A DNA stretch of 64,000 bases from JAKPCT01 sp029553165 (GCA_035359995.1 DAORZT010000002.1:1-64000); one strand, 5' to 3'. Shown: positions 27,850 through 36,803, counted from the first letter of the stretch. Notes: generated by a model from the sequence alone, not told the origin. A program made the numbers and translations.

Positions 27850-29589
27850 TTATCGCGGCAAATAACGATCTCCCGGCAAGATCTGTTCGTAAGGCCGTTC
27901 AATTATTTGAATCTCTTTCGTCTCCTGGTCCTTAACCGAGTTTACAAATTTGAGCCAGTTGAAATCATCCTTCCCGGGATAATCGCTGCGCGTCTGAAAT
28001 CCCGGCCATCGGGTTTCTTTCCGGTAAGCCAGATGTTCAACCAGTTGCCGTGCGACGTCGATCCGGTCGAGTACTTCATGACAGTTCATCAACTGGTGAT
28101 AATCTTCCGCAACCAAATACTCGCTTTGTCGTTGTAACTTAGCCAGTTCGCTGCGGGCAATCTCCAGCCCTGCCTGATTGTACTCATAGTAGGTTTTGAT
28201 TCCGCCGGCATACTCATCCATAATTTTTTGCAACCGCTCTTCCATCTCGGCAGCGGTGATTCCATCCAATCCGTCACGATATCGGAGTAATGGCCGGTAA
28301 ATATACGCAATTAACTGTTGGAGTTTTTCCGCCGTAACTTCAACAGCAGGGAGCTCCGGCAGATCCTTAACTACCGTCTCCGCAGCAATCGCTCCCTCTG
28401 CCCAACAGCCACTGACAAATTTGTAGGGATAACCTCCGGCTACGTCTCCGGCCGCATAAAGGCCTTTCAAAGTCGTCCGGCGTCCTTTGTCAATCCAGTA
28501 TCCGGCCTGACAATGCCCGCCCATAATGTATGGTTCGGTCCCACAGATCTCGACTGGTTCCTTGGCCGGATCAAATTCATTTGCCGCCCATTGGAGTACC
28601 ACACCCGGATACATATCCAAATAAGCCTCTTTAAGCTTGTGGACTTGCTCGGCACTCAAATGCTTGGTATCCAGATAACAGGGGCCTCGGCCTTCTTTAA
28701 CTTCTTTGGTCGGGCCGTAAACCCGCATGCAGGTTGGCGCGCCTTCGCCACCTAGGTGAGCATACTTCTCTTTCATAAATTGCTCGCCTTCCGAATTTAA
28801 CTGTCGGGCTCCAAAACCTAACGCCAGGGTTCCTGTCGGACAGATACTGTCTTTAGTACGAAGCGCAATAAACCGCATCTCCAAGCTGGTAAACTCCGCT
28901 CCGGCGCGAATTCCCATCGCATAACCGGCACCGGTATTAAACGGCGGATACCACATTTTATGCGCCGCCAGCCCTGGATTGTTGGGACGATATACTCCTG
29001 ATGCGCCTCCGGTACAGCAGATTACTGCCTTGGCACTGACAACATGACAAACTCCATCACGGACTCCGAAACCTACAACGCCACAAACTTGCTGATCTTT
29101 TACCAGGTAGTCAACGGCATTGACCCGGTTTAAGACTTTCACTCCTGCATCAGCAACCGCCTGCGCCAGAATTGGTTTGAGCGATTCTCCATTTATTTTG
29201 ATATTCCAACGTCCCCGGGGTTTATATTTGCCATTCTCATCTTTTAAGATCGGCAATCCCCAGCTTTCAACTTTGGCAACTACTTCATTCAATCGTTCCC
29301 CACCCGACTGCACCAGGTCTTCTCTGATCAGCCCCATCGCGTCATACCGGACATATCTGGTAAATGATTCCGGAGTCTCGCCAGGATTGATGTAGGCATT
29401 AATCGCATTCATTCCTGATGCTAAACAGCCACTCCGTCTAATATCCGCTTTTTCAAGTATTAATACCTTCAACTCCGGATTGGCTTCTTTGATGTAAACC
29501 GCCGCCATACAACCGGCTGTACCGCCTCCGACAATTACCACATCTACCTGCTGATAGTTGACTTTTGGTTCATCTTTTTTGGAATTCAA
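27850..29589 (-). CDS. AprA-like FAD oxidoreductase (APS reductase alpha family)
   Basis: A 579-residue flavoprotein of the fumarate reductase/AprA superfamily. The FAD P-loop is VVIVGGGTAGCMAA near residue 17, then RRSGCLASGMNAIN, RGRWNIKINGES, MWYPPFNTG and PTCMRVYG. From memory of AprA, the WYP tryptophan, the EMRF arginine, the R in the PTCxR motif and the YKF phenylalanine match active-site residues, so APS reductase-type chemistry is plausible. AprA is longer (about 640) and needs AprB; no ferredoxin-like aprB is adjacent. The start is TTG at 29589 with GGAGGG ten bases before. It may instead be a fumarate-reductase-like enzyme. Confidence 0.7.
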   Translation of the reverse strand: MNSKKDEPKVNYQQVDVVIVGGGTAGCMAAVYIKEANPELKVLILEKADIRRSGCLASGMNAINAYINPGETPESFTRYVRYDAMGLIREDLVQSGGERLNEVVAKVESWGLPILKDENGKYKPRGRWNIKINGESLKPILAQAVADAGVKVLNRVNAVDYLVKDQQVCGVVGFGVRDGVCHVVSAKAVICCTGGASGVYRPNNPGLAAHKMWYPPFNTGAGYAMGIRAGAEFTSLEMRFIALRTKDSICPTGTLALGFGARQLNSEGEQFMKEKYAHLGGEGAPTCMRVYGPTKEVKEGRGPCYLDTKHLSAEQVHKLKEAYLDMYPGVVLQWAANEFDPAKEPVEICGTEPYIMGGHCQAGYWIDKGRRTTLKGLYAAGDVAGGYPYKFVSGCWAEGAIAAETVVKDLPELPAVEVTAEKLQQLIAYIYRPLLRYRDGLDGITAAEMEERLQKIMDEYAGGIKTYYEYNQAGLEIARSELAKLQRQSEYLVAEDYHQLMNCHEVLDRIDVARQLVEHLAYRKETRWPGFQTRSDYPGKDDFNWLKFVNSVKDQETKEIQIIERPYEQILPGDRYLPR

Positions 29590-29682
29590 AAAAATACACC
29601 CTCCTTCATAATCCCCATCTACTTTATGCCGTCAGCCTAAGGAGAGTGCTTTTTTGATTCAGATTTTTAGAATAATGAAATA

Positions 29683-31068
29683 CTATTCCTGTTGTTCTTC
29701 CTGCTTTTCAGGCTCGAGCTCCCGTTTCTCAACCCAAGTATTTTCGGAGATTGGCTTAATCTCCGCAATCCTCCAGATCCCACGGAATGGCTTAAGGACC
29801 AACTCTTCACGTTTGGCAGTGTACTCGATCTTCTCTGTAAAAATAATCTTTAAACGGTAATCAACCTGATACCGCACGAGTTGTGGACTCTCTTCCAATG
29901 GTTTAATCACCAAATCTTCGACATCAATTAATGTAAGGGCTGCTTTATCAAAATCGACCGAGCGTCTCACCGTATTGTTTACATGGATATTACTCACCAA
30001 AACCTCATAACTGTTCTTAACGTTTGGGGCAGCTTCGGCCAGCAGCGGGGCATCGATCGCTTTAACTCCGTCAAAATAAATCCGGACCACTTCGAGTGGT
30101 TTGGTCTGTTTCGTAATTATTGGCTTGCCCTTGGCACCAAACGCCAGAAAATAACCGGTAATAAGCACCGCTAAGACAATCAGCACGATAATTCCATACT
30201 TTTTAAACCACCACCAAAGGTTCTCCTGGAATTTTTGCTTTTTGAGATTTGAGACTGCAGTCTTCTGATAGACTTCTGCTTCGGCATCGGAAACCTCGTA
30301 ACAATTATTCTCGATGAGCGTGGTTAATTCAGCAATTAAACGTTCGCTATTCGGTCTGTTACTCGGATCTTTACTCAAAGCATTGAGAATTAGGCGGTTC
30401 AACTCATTACTGATTTTCGGGCAAACATCTTTCGGTTCCGCGATGTTCATCCGGACAATTCTGGTGATCCGTTCTTCTTTAGTTTCAGCTTGAAATGGAT
30501 CGGTATTCGTCAACAGACGGTAAGCCAAAACCCCCCATGAAAAAATATCCGATTTCTGGTCCCACTTTGAACCGGCGATCACTTCAGGAACATTCTCAAT
30601 CAGATAACGGGCATCACTCAATGATCTGCTTAGATAATTCAGCACCAGCGGATCTTGGACCAGTACGGTCCCACCGTTATTTCTGACTAAAAGGCCCTCG
30701 CTGACACCACCTAATACAATCCGATGCCGGTGATAATTCTCCATTATTTTTAATAGTTTTAATAAAATGTGACAACTCTCGCTGATACTTCCGCTTTTAA
30801 AAGGCTCGATCCCAAAAACCGTCTTTTCGGCACGGACCAAATAAAGTTTATCGCCCAACTTTTCAAAGTTTTGATATTTGATCAAAACAGCATCAGTAAC
30901 ATCTGTTTCAGCAGCAACCAATTGACGGATCTCCCGTTGCATATCCAACCGCAATTTTTCTTTGGGTTGCAGGACAAACTCAACTTTATCCAAGACCACC
31001 AGTTCTTCAGACTCCAATTCAATCAATGAAGATATGGCGCTTAATTCCTCTTTTATTTGATACTTCAT
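29683..31068 (-). CDS. Membrane-anchored protein kinase-like protein, probable pseudokinase
   Basis: A 461-residue protein. Residues about 90-255 resemble the C-lobe of a Ser/Thr kinase: PEV (APE equivalent, 161-163), SDIFSWGVLAYRLLTNTDPF (173-192) and the kinase-ending SKDPSNRP. The N-lobe has no glycine loop, the HRD loop is replaced by HRIVLGGVSEGLLVRNN (116-131), and DFG by QDP (138-140). One membrane helix lies at 291-310; an outside domain of about 150 residues follows and ends in an acidic tail. Catalysis is unlikely, so it may act as a sensor scaffold. GGGAGG precedes the ATG. Confidence 0.7.
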   Translation of the reverse strand: MKYQIKEELSAISSLIELESEELVVLDKVEFVLQPKEKLRLDMQREIRQLVAAETDVTDAVLIKYQNFEKLGDKLYLVRAEKTVFGIEPFKSGSISESCHILLKLLKIMENYHRHRIVLGGVSEGLLVRNNGGTVLVQDPLVLNYLSRSLSDARYLIENVPEVIAGSKWDQKSDIFSWGVLAYRLLTNTDPFQAETKEERITRIVRMNIAEPKDVCPKISNELNRLILNALSKDPSNRPNSERLIAELTTLIENNCYEVSDAEAEVYQKTAVSNLKKQKFQENLWWWFKKYGIIVLIVLAVLITGYFLAFGAKGKPIITKQTKPLEVVRIYFDGVKAIDAPLLAEAAPNVKNSYEVLVSNIHVNNTVRRSVDFDKAALTLIDVEDLVIKPLEESPQLVRYQVDYRLKIIFTEKIEYTAKREELVLKPFRGIWRIAEIKPISENTWVEKRELEPEKQEEQQE

Positions 31069-31302
31069 GGCTACCTCCCAGCTTCTTTCCTGCAGTCGGT
31101 GATCGAGCAGATTATCAAACCTGGCCGATTAAAGGTTTAGTTTCTATTATTACACTAGTTTATCCTTTCTAACGTCTAAAAATAAAAAATATTACTAAAA
31201 GAGCGACATTTTTAAGGGATTTTTTACTTACATTTAAAAGGAGTAAAAATATTGATCACGAATTGATAATTTACGCAATTAACAGACAAATGAGGTGTAA
31301 AG

Positions 31303-31584
31303 ATGAAGACGAAAGAACATGTTGTGATCACCGTTATGGGACAAGACCGGGTCGGAATTGTGGCTAATGTCTCTAAGGTACTGGCAGATTGTCAAGCCAA
31401 TATTATAGATATCAGTCAAACAATCTTACAGGACATTTTTGCAATGATTTTAATGGTCGATATCAGCGAAGCTAATAAAGACCTAATCGAACTCCAAGAA
31501 CTGCTGGCCCAGACAGGTAAAGATCTGGGTGTGAATATCGTTGTCCAGCATGAGGATATTTTCCGTTACATGCATCGTATTTAA
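31303..31584 (+). CDS. ACT domain protein (UPF0237 family)
   Basis: A 93-residue protein consisting of one ACT domain, starting VVITVMGQDRVGIVANVSKVLA. The family UPF0237 sits next to UPF0210 in many bacteria, as here (27 bases apart). ACT domains bind small ligands, often amino acids; no ligand is known for this one. GAGGTG precedes the ATG. The 234 bases between it and the divergent kinase gene are AT-rich and hold the promoters of both. Confidence 0.88.
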   Translation: MKTKEHVVITVMGQDRVGIVANVSKVLADCQANIIDISQTILQDIFAMILMVDISEANKDLIELQELLAQTGKDLGVNIVVQHEDIFRYMHRI

Positions 31585-31611
31585 ACTTTAAGACGAAACG
31601 GAGTTGTTACT

Positions 31612-32976
31612 ATGCCTTATACCCCGCAGGAAATTTTAGAAACGATTCAGATGGTTGAGAATTATCACTTTGATATCCGGACGGTAACAATGGGTATCAA
31701 TATCCTGGATTGCGCCGCTGCGGATATCAAGTCGGTTGCTAATAAAGCTTCAGCAAAGATCCTGCGTTTAGCAGAAAACTTAATGAATACGGTTTATCTG
31801 ATGGAGAAGACTTTCGGGATTCCCATCATCAATAAACGGATCGCGGTCACTCCAATCTCCTTGTTAGCACAGGCTACCGATGCGGACAGTTATCTGGAAC
31901 TTGCTTTTATGCTTGATCAAGTCGCTGCCAAGTTAGGGATCGACTTTATCGGCGGTTATTCAGCCTTAGTCCACAAAGGCGCCACTGTTGGCGAGACCAA
32001 ATTAATCGAGTCGTTACCGCAAGCACTCGCGCAGACGAAGAAGGTTTGTGCTTCGGTTAATCTGGCTACTACCAAGTCAGGGATCAATATGGATGCGGTA
32101 ATGAAGATGGCCGAAATCATCAAAGCCGCTGCCGAATTAAGTAAAGAACAGGACGGCCTTGCCTGCGCTAAGTTAGTAGTGTTTGCCAACGCTCCTGAAG
32201 ACAATCCCTTTATGGCCGGTGCGTTTCATGGTGTAGGCGAACCTGAAGCCACCATCAATATCGGAATCAGCGGACCCGGAGTTGTCAAAGCCGCAGTTGA
32301 GCGGTTACCTGACGATTGCGATTTCCGCAATTTAACCGAGGAGATTAAGAGGGTCGCTTTCAAAATAACCCGCGTCGGTGAATTGATCGGTCGCAAAGTA
32401 TCGCAACAATTAGGAATTCCGTTTGGGATCGTCGACCTGTCATTAGCCCCGACTCCGGCAGTCGGTGACAGTGTTGCCAATATCTTAGAAGCAATGGGGT
32501 TGGAACGTTGTGGTTGCCCCGGAACTACAGCAGCATTAGCTATTTTAAACGATGCAGTTAAAAAAGGTGGCGCGATGGCTTCATCGGCGATCGGCGGTCT
32601 TAGTGGCGCTTTCATCCCCGTAAGTGAGGACGCCGGAATGATCGAAGCAGTTCAGGCCGGTGCGTTATCGATTGAAAAACTCGAAGCAATGACCTGTGTC
32701 TGCTCGGTCGGATTAGATATGATTGCCGTTCCCGGCAGTACTTCTGCCGAAACCATTGCCGGAATCATTGCTGATGAGATGGCCATCGGGATGATTAACA
32801 ATAAGACTACTGCCGTCAGAATTATTCCGGTTCCCGGTAAAAAAGTCGGCGATTTGGTTGAGTTCGGCGGATTGTTAGGCAGTGCTCCGATTATGGCCGT
32901 TAAAGAATTTAGCCCTGCTAAGTTTGTCCGGCGTGGCGGACATATACCGGCCCCGCTCCAAGCGCTTACTAACTGA
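31612..32976 (+). CDS. UPF0210 (PFL/DUF711) family protein
   Basis: A 454-residue protein of UPF0210, a relative of the glycyl-radical enzyme fold (PFL-like) without a visible glycyl radical loop. Conserved blocks include VTMGINILDCA near residue 24, IGGYSALVHKGAT near 118 and VAVP near 370. Function unproven. It follows the ACT gene closely with GGAG before the ATG, and this pair is widely conserved, so the two probably work together. Confidence 0.88.
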   Translation: MPYTPQEILETIQMVENYHFDIRTVTMGINILDCAAADIKSVANKASAKILRLAENLMNTVYLMEKTFGIPIINKRIAVTPISLLAQATDADSYLELAFMLDQVAAKLGIDFIGGYSALVHKGATVGETKLIESLPQALAQTKKVCASVNLATTKSGINMDAVMKMAEIIKAAAELSKEQDGLACAKLVVFANAPEDNPFMAGAFHGVGEPEATINIGISGPGVVKAAVERLPDDCDFRNLTEEIKRVAFKITRVGELIGRKVSQQLGIPFGIVDLSLAPTPAVGDSVANILEAMGLERCGCPGTTAALAILNDAVKKGGAMASSAIGGLSGAFIPVSEDAGMIEAVQAGALSIEKLEAMTCVCSVGLDMIAVPGSTSAETIAGIIADEMAIGMINNKTTAVRIIPVPGKKVGDLVEFGGLLGSAPIMAVKEFSPAKFVRRGGHIPAPLQALTN

Positions 32977-33088
32977 AACCAGACAGGGTATTATTTTGGC
33001 TTAGTCCAGTCCTGATCCTTCCTGAATAGTATAATAGTAAAATTTAAATACCTTGAATCGGACTCCAACTTAAGGAGGGATAGCGCAC

Positions 33089-33253
33089 TTGACTCCAGAT
33101 GAAATCAATCAGTTAACCGATCGGTTCTATGCTAAAGTAAGAAGAATTCCCGGAATTGATCGAACCTTTATTTATAAATGTTTACTAGGTATTGCAAGCC
33201 TTAATGATCCTGACGTTGAAGCAAAGTTACGCTTGCTTATTAATCTGCTATAA
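33089..33253 (+). CDS. Small conserved-looking protein of 54 codons
   Basis: A reading frame of 54 codons starting TTG at 33089, with AAGGAGGGA eight bases upstream, ending TAA at 33253. The product begins TPDEINQLTDRFYAKVRR and ends LRLLINLL. It is basic and helical, with no membrane segment or known motif. A good ribosome site and a terminator right after it make it likely real. I do not recognise the family. Confidence 0.6.
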   Translation: MTPDEINQLTDRFYAKVRRIPGIDRTFIYKCLLGIASLNDPDVEAKLRLLINLL

Positions 33254-33295
33254 CAATCAAAACCATCAATAAATTTGATACAATCTGATTCAGAT

Positions 33296-33322
33296 AAAAA
33301 TCCAGCTTTTGCTGGGTTTTTT
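33296..33322 (+). terminator. Terminator after the 54-codon gene
   Basis: CCAGC TTTT GCTGG stem flanked by an A run and followed by TTTTTT, 43 bases past the stop at 33253. Confidence 0.7.
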
Positions 33323-33403
33323 CATTTCTTTCTCAACTCAAATGCTACTAAGCCTCAATTATAAAGTATCAATTTTGCTCAATAAATAATTTCATCCACT
33401 ACC

Positions 33404-33432
33404 TTGCAATATACAGTAGTGTATGTTACTAT
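33404..33432 (+). promoter_or_regulatory. padR operon promoter with operator-like dyad in the spacer
   Basis: TTGCAA (33404-33409), 17-base spacer, TACTAT (33427-33432). The spacer contains ATACA-GTAG-TGTAT (33411-33424), an inverted repeat suited to a dimeric PadR repressor acting on its own operon. Confidence 0.6.
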
Positions 33433-33474
33433 TTAAATAGCCACAAAACAACTATGACCCAAAGGAGGGATCCA

Positions 33475-33801
33475 ATGAATATTCAGTTTAAAAAAGGGGT
33501 CTTGGAACTATGCGTCCTCGCTATGCTGTCTAATAAAGACCGTTATGGATATGAACTTGTTAATGAAATATCAAGAAATATTGCGATAGCAGAAGGTACA
33601 ATCTATCCGCTTTTAAGACGTTTAAAAGATGAAGGCTATTTGACAACTTATATCGAGGAATCATCTGAAGGACCCGCTCGTAAATATTATCAGTTAACTG
33701 ATTTGGGTCGGACCACTAAAGATGATCTGATCAAGGAGTGGCAACAGTTTGTGAAAGGGGTCACCAAAATTATTGAGGAGAGTGAAGACAGCAATGAATA
33801 A
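33475..33801 (+). CDS. PadR family transcriptional regulator
   Basis: A 108-residue winged helix protein. The PadR signature is present: FKKGVLELCVLAMLS at the start, DRYGYELVNEI, the recognition region EGTIYPLLRRLKDEG, and ARKYYQLTDLG. AAAGGAGGG six bases before ATG 33475 defines the start. It overlaps the next gene by eight bases. Probably an autorepressor through the dyad at 33411-33424. The PadR-HAAS-DUF4097 arrangement is common in Bacillota and is likely tied to envelope stress; the inducing signal is unknown. Confidence 0.93.
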   Translation: MNIQFKKGVLELCVLAMLSNKDRYGYELVNEISRNIAIAEGTIYPLLRRLKDEGYLTTYIEESSEGPARKYYQLTDLGRTTKDDLIKEWQQFVKGVTKIIEESEDSNE

Positions 33802-34360
33802 AGATGAATTTTTAAATAGATTAAAGAATTCACTGACTGGACTTACCGAAGCTGAAAAAAAAGATATTCTTTATGATTACGAAGAACACTTTAGCATCGG
33901 ATTGGAAAAAGGGAAAACCGAAAGCGAAATCTGCGAATCACTTGGTGATCCCAAAACAATCGCTAAACAGTTTCGCGCAGAATATGCCGTAAAACGCGCC
34001 GAAGAAAACAAATCGACTGTTAATATTATTCGGGCGATAATCGCTGCCCTTAGTCTAGGCTTTTTCAATCTGGTCTTTATGCTTGGACCTTTTATTGCGC
34101 TGGTTGTCATAATCATTACATTCTTCATTGTTTCCGGAGTCATTGCAGTTACCGGTCTGGCGATCATTCCTCTGTCTTTTCTTTCAAACTCCTTTGTCAA
34201 TCCGGCTGCCGGTTTTTTCATTGCAATCGGAACAACCGCGCTGGGTTTGTTGATGTTTCTGGGGTCATTTTGTTTGGCAAAGCTCTTTTATAACTTAACA
34301 ATTGCCTACTTAAAGCTAAATCTTAAAATTATTATCAAACAGGAGGCCAACAATGCTTAA
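33794..34360 (+). CDS. HAAS-type membrane protein (DUF1700)
   Basis: A 188-residue protein. The N-terminus MNKDEFLNRLKNSL...DYEEHFSIGLEKGKTE and LGDPKTIAKQF form the HAAS helical signalling domain (about 1-65). Four hydrophobic segments follow (about 78-180). The ATG at 33794 overlaps the PadR stop, so the two are translationally coupled. HAAS domains are thought to associate with PadR-family regulators; here this would link a membrane protein to the regulator. It overlaps the next gene by eight bases. Confidence 0.88.
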   Translation: MNKDEFLNRLKNSLTGLTEAEKKDILYDYEEHFSIGLEKGKTESEICESLGDPKTIAKQFRAEYAVKRAEENKSTVNIIRAIIAALSLGFFNLVFMLGPFIALVVIIITFFIVSGVIAVTGLAIIPLSFLSNSFVNPAAGFFIAIGTTALGLLMFLGSFCLAKLFYNLTIAYLKLNLKIIIKQEANNA

Positions 34361-35456
34361 GTGGAATCTTAAAAAAGCCTTTTTATACTTGTTTTTAATC
34401 ATGATTGTTTCATACACAATCGGATTTTTCTTACTTCCCAAAAATCATTTTTTGCGCCAATTCAACCCAATTACAGGAAAGAAAAATTTCCAACCGCTTG
34501 ATCAAAAGAAAGAACTGCTGCTTGAAGGCGTTGACACGATAACCATCAGTACTGACAGCCCTGATCTGCAGCTTTTTGTGACCGACGGGCCCCAGATTAA
34601 CGCTCATCTGTATCATAACTATATATTAAAAGATGGTACCTTAGTCTACGATTTTATTCTGGAGCAAACCGGAAGCAGTGTGAAGCTTGAGGTTAAAAAG
34701 AATACAAACTTCGTCTTCTTCCAAAGTGATACCAAGCTTACAGTCTTTCTGCCCAGCAGTTTTAAGGGTAAATTAAATGTCGCTACCGGATCGGCCGACT
34801 GTGAACTTCCTCAAATAACTGAACTGGAAGAATTCACATTTCAAACCGGTTCCGGAGATTTAATCGCCAACTCAGTCTCTGCCAAACAGATCAAACTGAC
34901 TTCCGGTTCCGGCGAATTGGAACTTCTTAATGGCGCTTGTGAGCAGTTTTTAGTAACTACAGCCTCCGGAGAGTTTACAACCCGGTCTTTAACAGCGACC
35001 TCCGCCTTGATGAATACCGCTTCCGGAACTTTTAAAGTTATTGGTAAGTTTCAAGAGTTTCAATTTAAATCCGCATCAGGTGATTTAAAGTCAGATGCTT
35101 TCGAATCCCAAACAACCAGGATCAATACCGCTTCAGGCGAATTATTGCTCCATGGAGCGCCTGGCAATGTCGAAGCTGAAACCATGTCCGGCAATATCAC
35201 GCTTAACTATTTTAAATTTGGAGATAACATTACTGCTAATACGCTATCCGGCGATGTTAAGATTGTGATTCCAACTAATTCCGGTTTTTCAGTATCCTTT
35301 AATTCGGGATCGGGTGAACTGAACCTGGCAAAAGAGATCACTAACGCTCCTAAGAACACCGTTGTAAAGAGGACTTTTCAAGGCAGCTTTGGCAGCGGCA
35401 TCAATCAAATCACCATCAATACCACTTCCGGAAATGCCAAAATACTAAACCGATAG
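34353..35456 (+). CDS. DUF4097 beta-strand repeat membrane protein
   Basis: A 367-residue protein with one N-terminal membrane helix (about 7-27) and an outside domain of repeating beta strands. The repeats carry the motif SGSGEL, SGDL or ASGEF about every 17-20 residues from 140 to 355, the sign of a right-handed beta solenoid (DUF4097/DUF4098 family). It is the last gene of the PadR-HAAS operon, probably the effector or sensor. The biochemical role is unknown. Confidence 0.87.
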   Translation: MLKWNLKKAFLYLFLIMIVSYTIGFFLLPKNHFLRQFNPITGKKNFQPLDQKKELLLEGVDTITISTDSPDLQLFVTDGPQINAHLYHNYILKDGTLVYDFILEQTGSSVKLEVKKNTNFVFFQSDTKLTVFLPSSFKGKLNVATGSADCELPQITELEEFTFQTGSGDLIANSVSAKQIKLTSGSGELELLNGACEQFLVTTASGEFTTRSLTATSALMNTASGTFKVIGKFQEFQFKSASGDLKSDAFESQTTRINTASGELLLHGAPGNVEAETMSGNITLNYFKFGDNITANTLSGDVKIVIPTNSGFSVSFNSGSGELNLAKEITNAPKNTVVKRTFQGSFGSGINQITINTTSGNAKILNR

Positions 35457-35520
35457 TGCCAATCTAACCGCCATCGATTAACTTAGCTGCCCCGGAGATT
35501 TTTAGCTTAATAAAACACCA

Positions 35521-35577
35521 AAAACTGCCGAAGTATTATTGGAGGAATTACCAATTCTCAGTACGGAGGCAGTTTTA
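35521..35577 (+). promoter_or_regulatory. Inverted repeat enclosing the ribosome binding site of the barrel gene
   Basis: AAAACTGCC (35521-35529) is the exact complement of GGCAGTTTT (35569-35577). The right arm overlaps GGAGGCAG, the Shine-Dalgarno site, and ends directly at the ATG. An inner repeat TTGG/CCAA flanks a second GGAGGAAT. The mRNA leader could therefore hide the start site. Confidence 0.5.
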
Positions 35578-36609
35578 ATGAAACAATTAGTTGGATTAAT
35601 ATTATTCTTCTGTTTACTGGGCGCTTATCCCCAGTGCGCGTTAGGCAATAATGCCGGATATGGAGCCCGTGCCGTTGCGATGGGCGGAGCTTATACCGCA
35701 ATTGCCGATGATACATCGGCGCCATACTGGAACCCTGCCGGAATCACTGAAATCCGGTTCATTTTTGCTCCGACTCTGGGCTATAATGGTACTGACTGGA
35801 AAGAAGCCCGGGATTTACTGGACATCGAGACCTATCCTCCAAAATTACCGGAATTTGAACTTAGTTCCCAAGGGATGCTTGGTTTGACTGCCAAACATTT
35901 TGCACTCAATGTGCTGGCTGATCTCAATGCAGACTCGAAAGTGATTGCCGATGGTATCTCAAGCAATGGACAAGCGCGGTTGGACCTTTACGGCGTACTC
36001 ACTGCTGCTTGGAAAGTAGGAGAGAAATGGTCCGTTGGCGTTAACTTGAAAACAGTCCGGAGTGAATTATCCGAATACCGGCTTGAGCTCAATTTACCCT
36101 ACAATCCGGACCATAATTATTTAGCTGATGCCAGTGCCAAAGGTTCTGCCTTCGATATTGGTTTGCAATACCGGCTGAACGACCGGATTAAATTTGGTTT
36201 TATCGCCCGTAACTGTTATTCCAATTTAGAATGGGAGGGCGAAAAACAACTCTATAATTTTGACGGCACCAAATTGGGTCCCAAAGAACCTTTTGAAGTC
36301 GATAAGAAACTGCCGCAAAATTATGTTTTAGGTGTAGTATACCAACCATTTGAATCGACATTATTGGCATTAGATATTGATCAGATCGAAACTGATTACA
36401 AAGACTTTGTCCGGATTCATTTCGGGTTGGAACAATCATTGCTCTCCAAAACGGTAGCCATCCGTTTGGGAGCTTATACCAACAAAGACGATTCCCCCAC
36501 TTTAACCGGCGGCCTCGGATTCAAACTTGGTCCGGTTATAATCGATGCCGCAGTCGTTTTAGAAGAAGATAATGAAGGATATTATTTGACCACCGGATTT
36601 AGTTTCTAA
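35578..36609 (+). CDS. Probable outer-membrane beta-barrel protein (PorV/FadL/UPF0164-like)
   Basis: A 343-residue protein with a signal peptide (about 1-20) and mature start near NNAGYGARAVAMGGAYTAIADDTSAPYWNPAG, the signature of FadL/PorV/UPF0164-type barrels. Alternating strands follow to the C-terminal aromatic residue (GFSF), typical of outer-membrane proteins recognised by BamA. ATG 35578 has GGAGG eight bases upstream, inside the repeat at 35521-35577. An outer-membrane protein here suggests a diderm member of the Bacillota. Substrate unknown. Confidence 0.75.
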   Translation: MKQLVGLILFFCLLGAYPQCALGNNAGYGARAVAMGGAYTAIADDTSAPYWNPAGITEIRFIFAPTLGYNGTDWKEARDLLDIETYPPKLPEFELSSQGMLGLTAKHFALNVLADLNADSKVIADGISSNGQARLDLYGVLTAAWKVGEKWSVGVNLKTVRSELSEYRLELNLPYNPDHNYLADASAKGSAFDIGLQYRLNDRIKFGFIARNCYSNLEWEGEKQLYNFDGTKLGPKEPFEVDKKLPQNYVLGVVYQPFESTLLALDIDQIETDYKDFVRIHFGLEQSLLSKTVAIRLGAYTNKDDSPTLTGGLGFKLGPVIIDAAVVLEEDNEGYYLTTGFSF

Positions 36610-36721
36610 TTAATTTAATTGTCAGCAAACCCTATTTTGCCCTTTCGAAACCATCACCATTATCATGAATGATCGCCTCGTTAGGGCATTATTATTTTTT
36701 ACAACTGTATTGAACTTCTTC

Positions 36722-36750
36722 TTGCAACTCTTCCTGTTTTGATATTATAC
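36722..36750 (+). promoter_or_regulatory. Promoter of the GH3 gene
   Basis: TTGCAA (36722-36727), 17-base spacer, TTATAC (36745-36750), 53 bases before the ATG at 36804. The interval 36610-36721 shows no gene. Confidence 0.5.
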
Positions 36751-36803
36751 TCATTATGAAAAGCTCTAACTTTTACTGTAATTACTGACAAGGAGTAATG
36801 AAG

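Noticed and set aside
31069..31302. Riboswitch in the leader of the ACT-UPF0210 operon
   Set aside because: No conserved riboswitch core or strong terminator-antiterminator pair is visible in this AT-rich interval.
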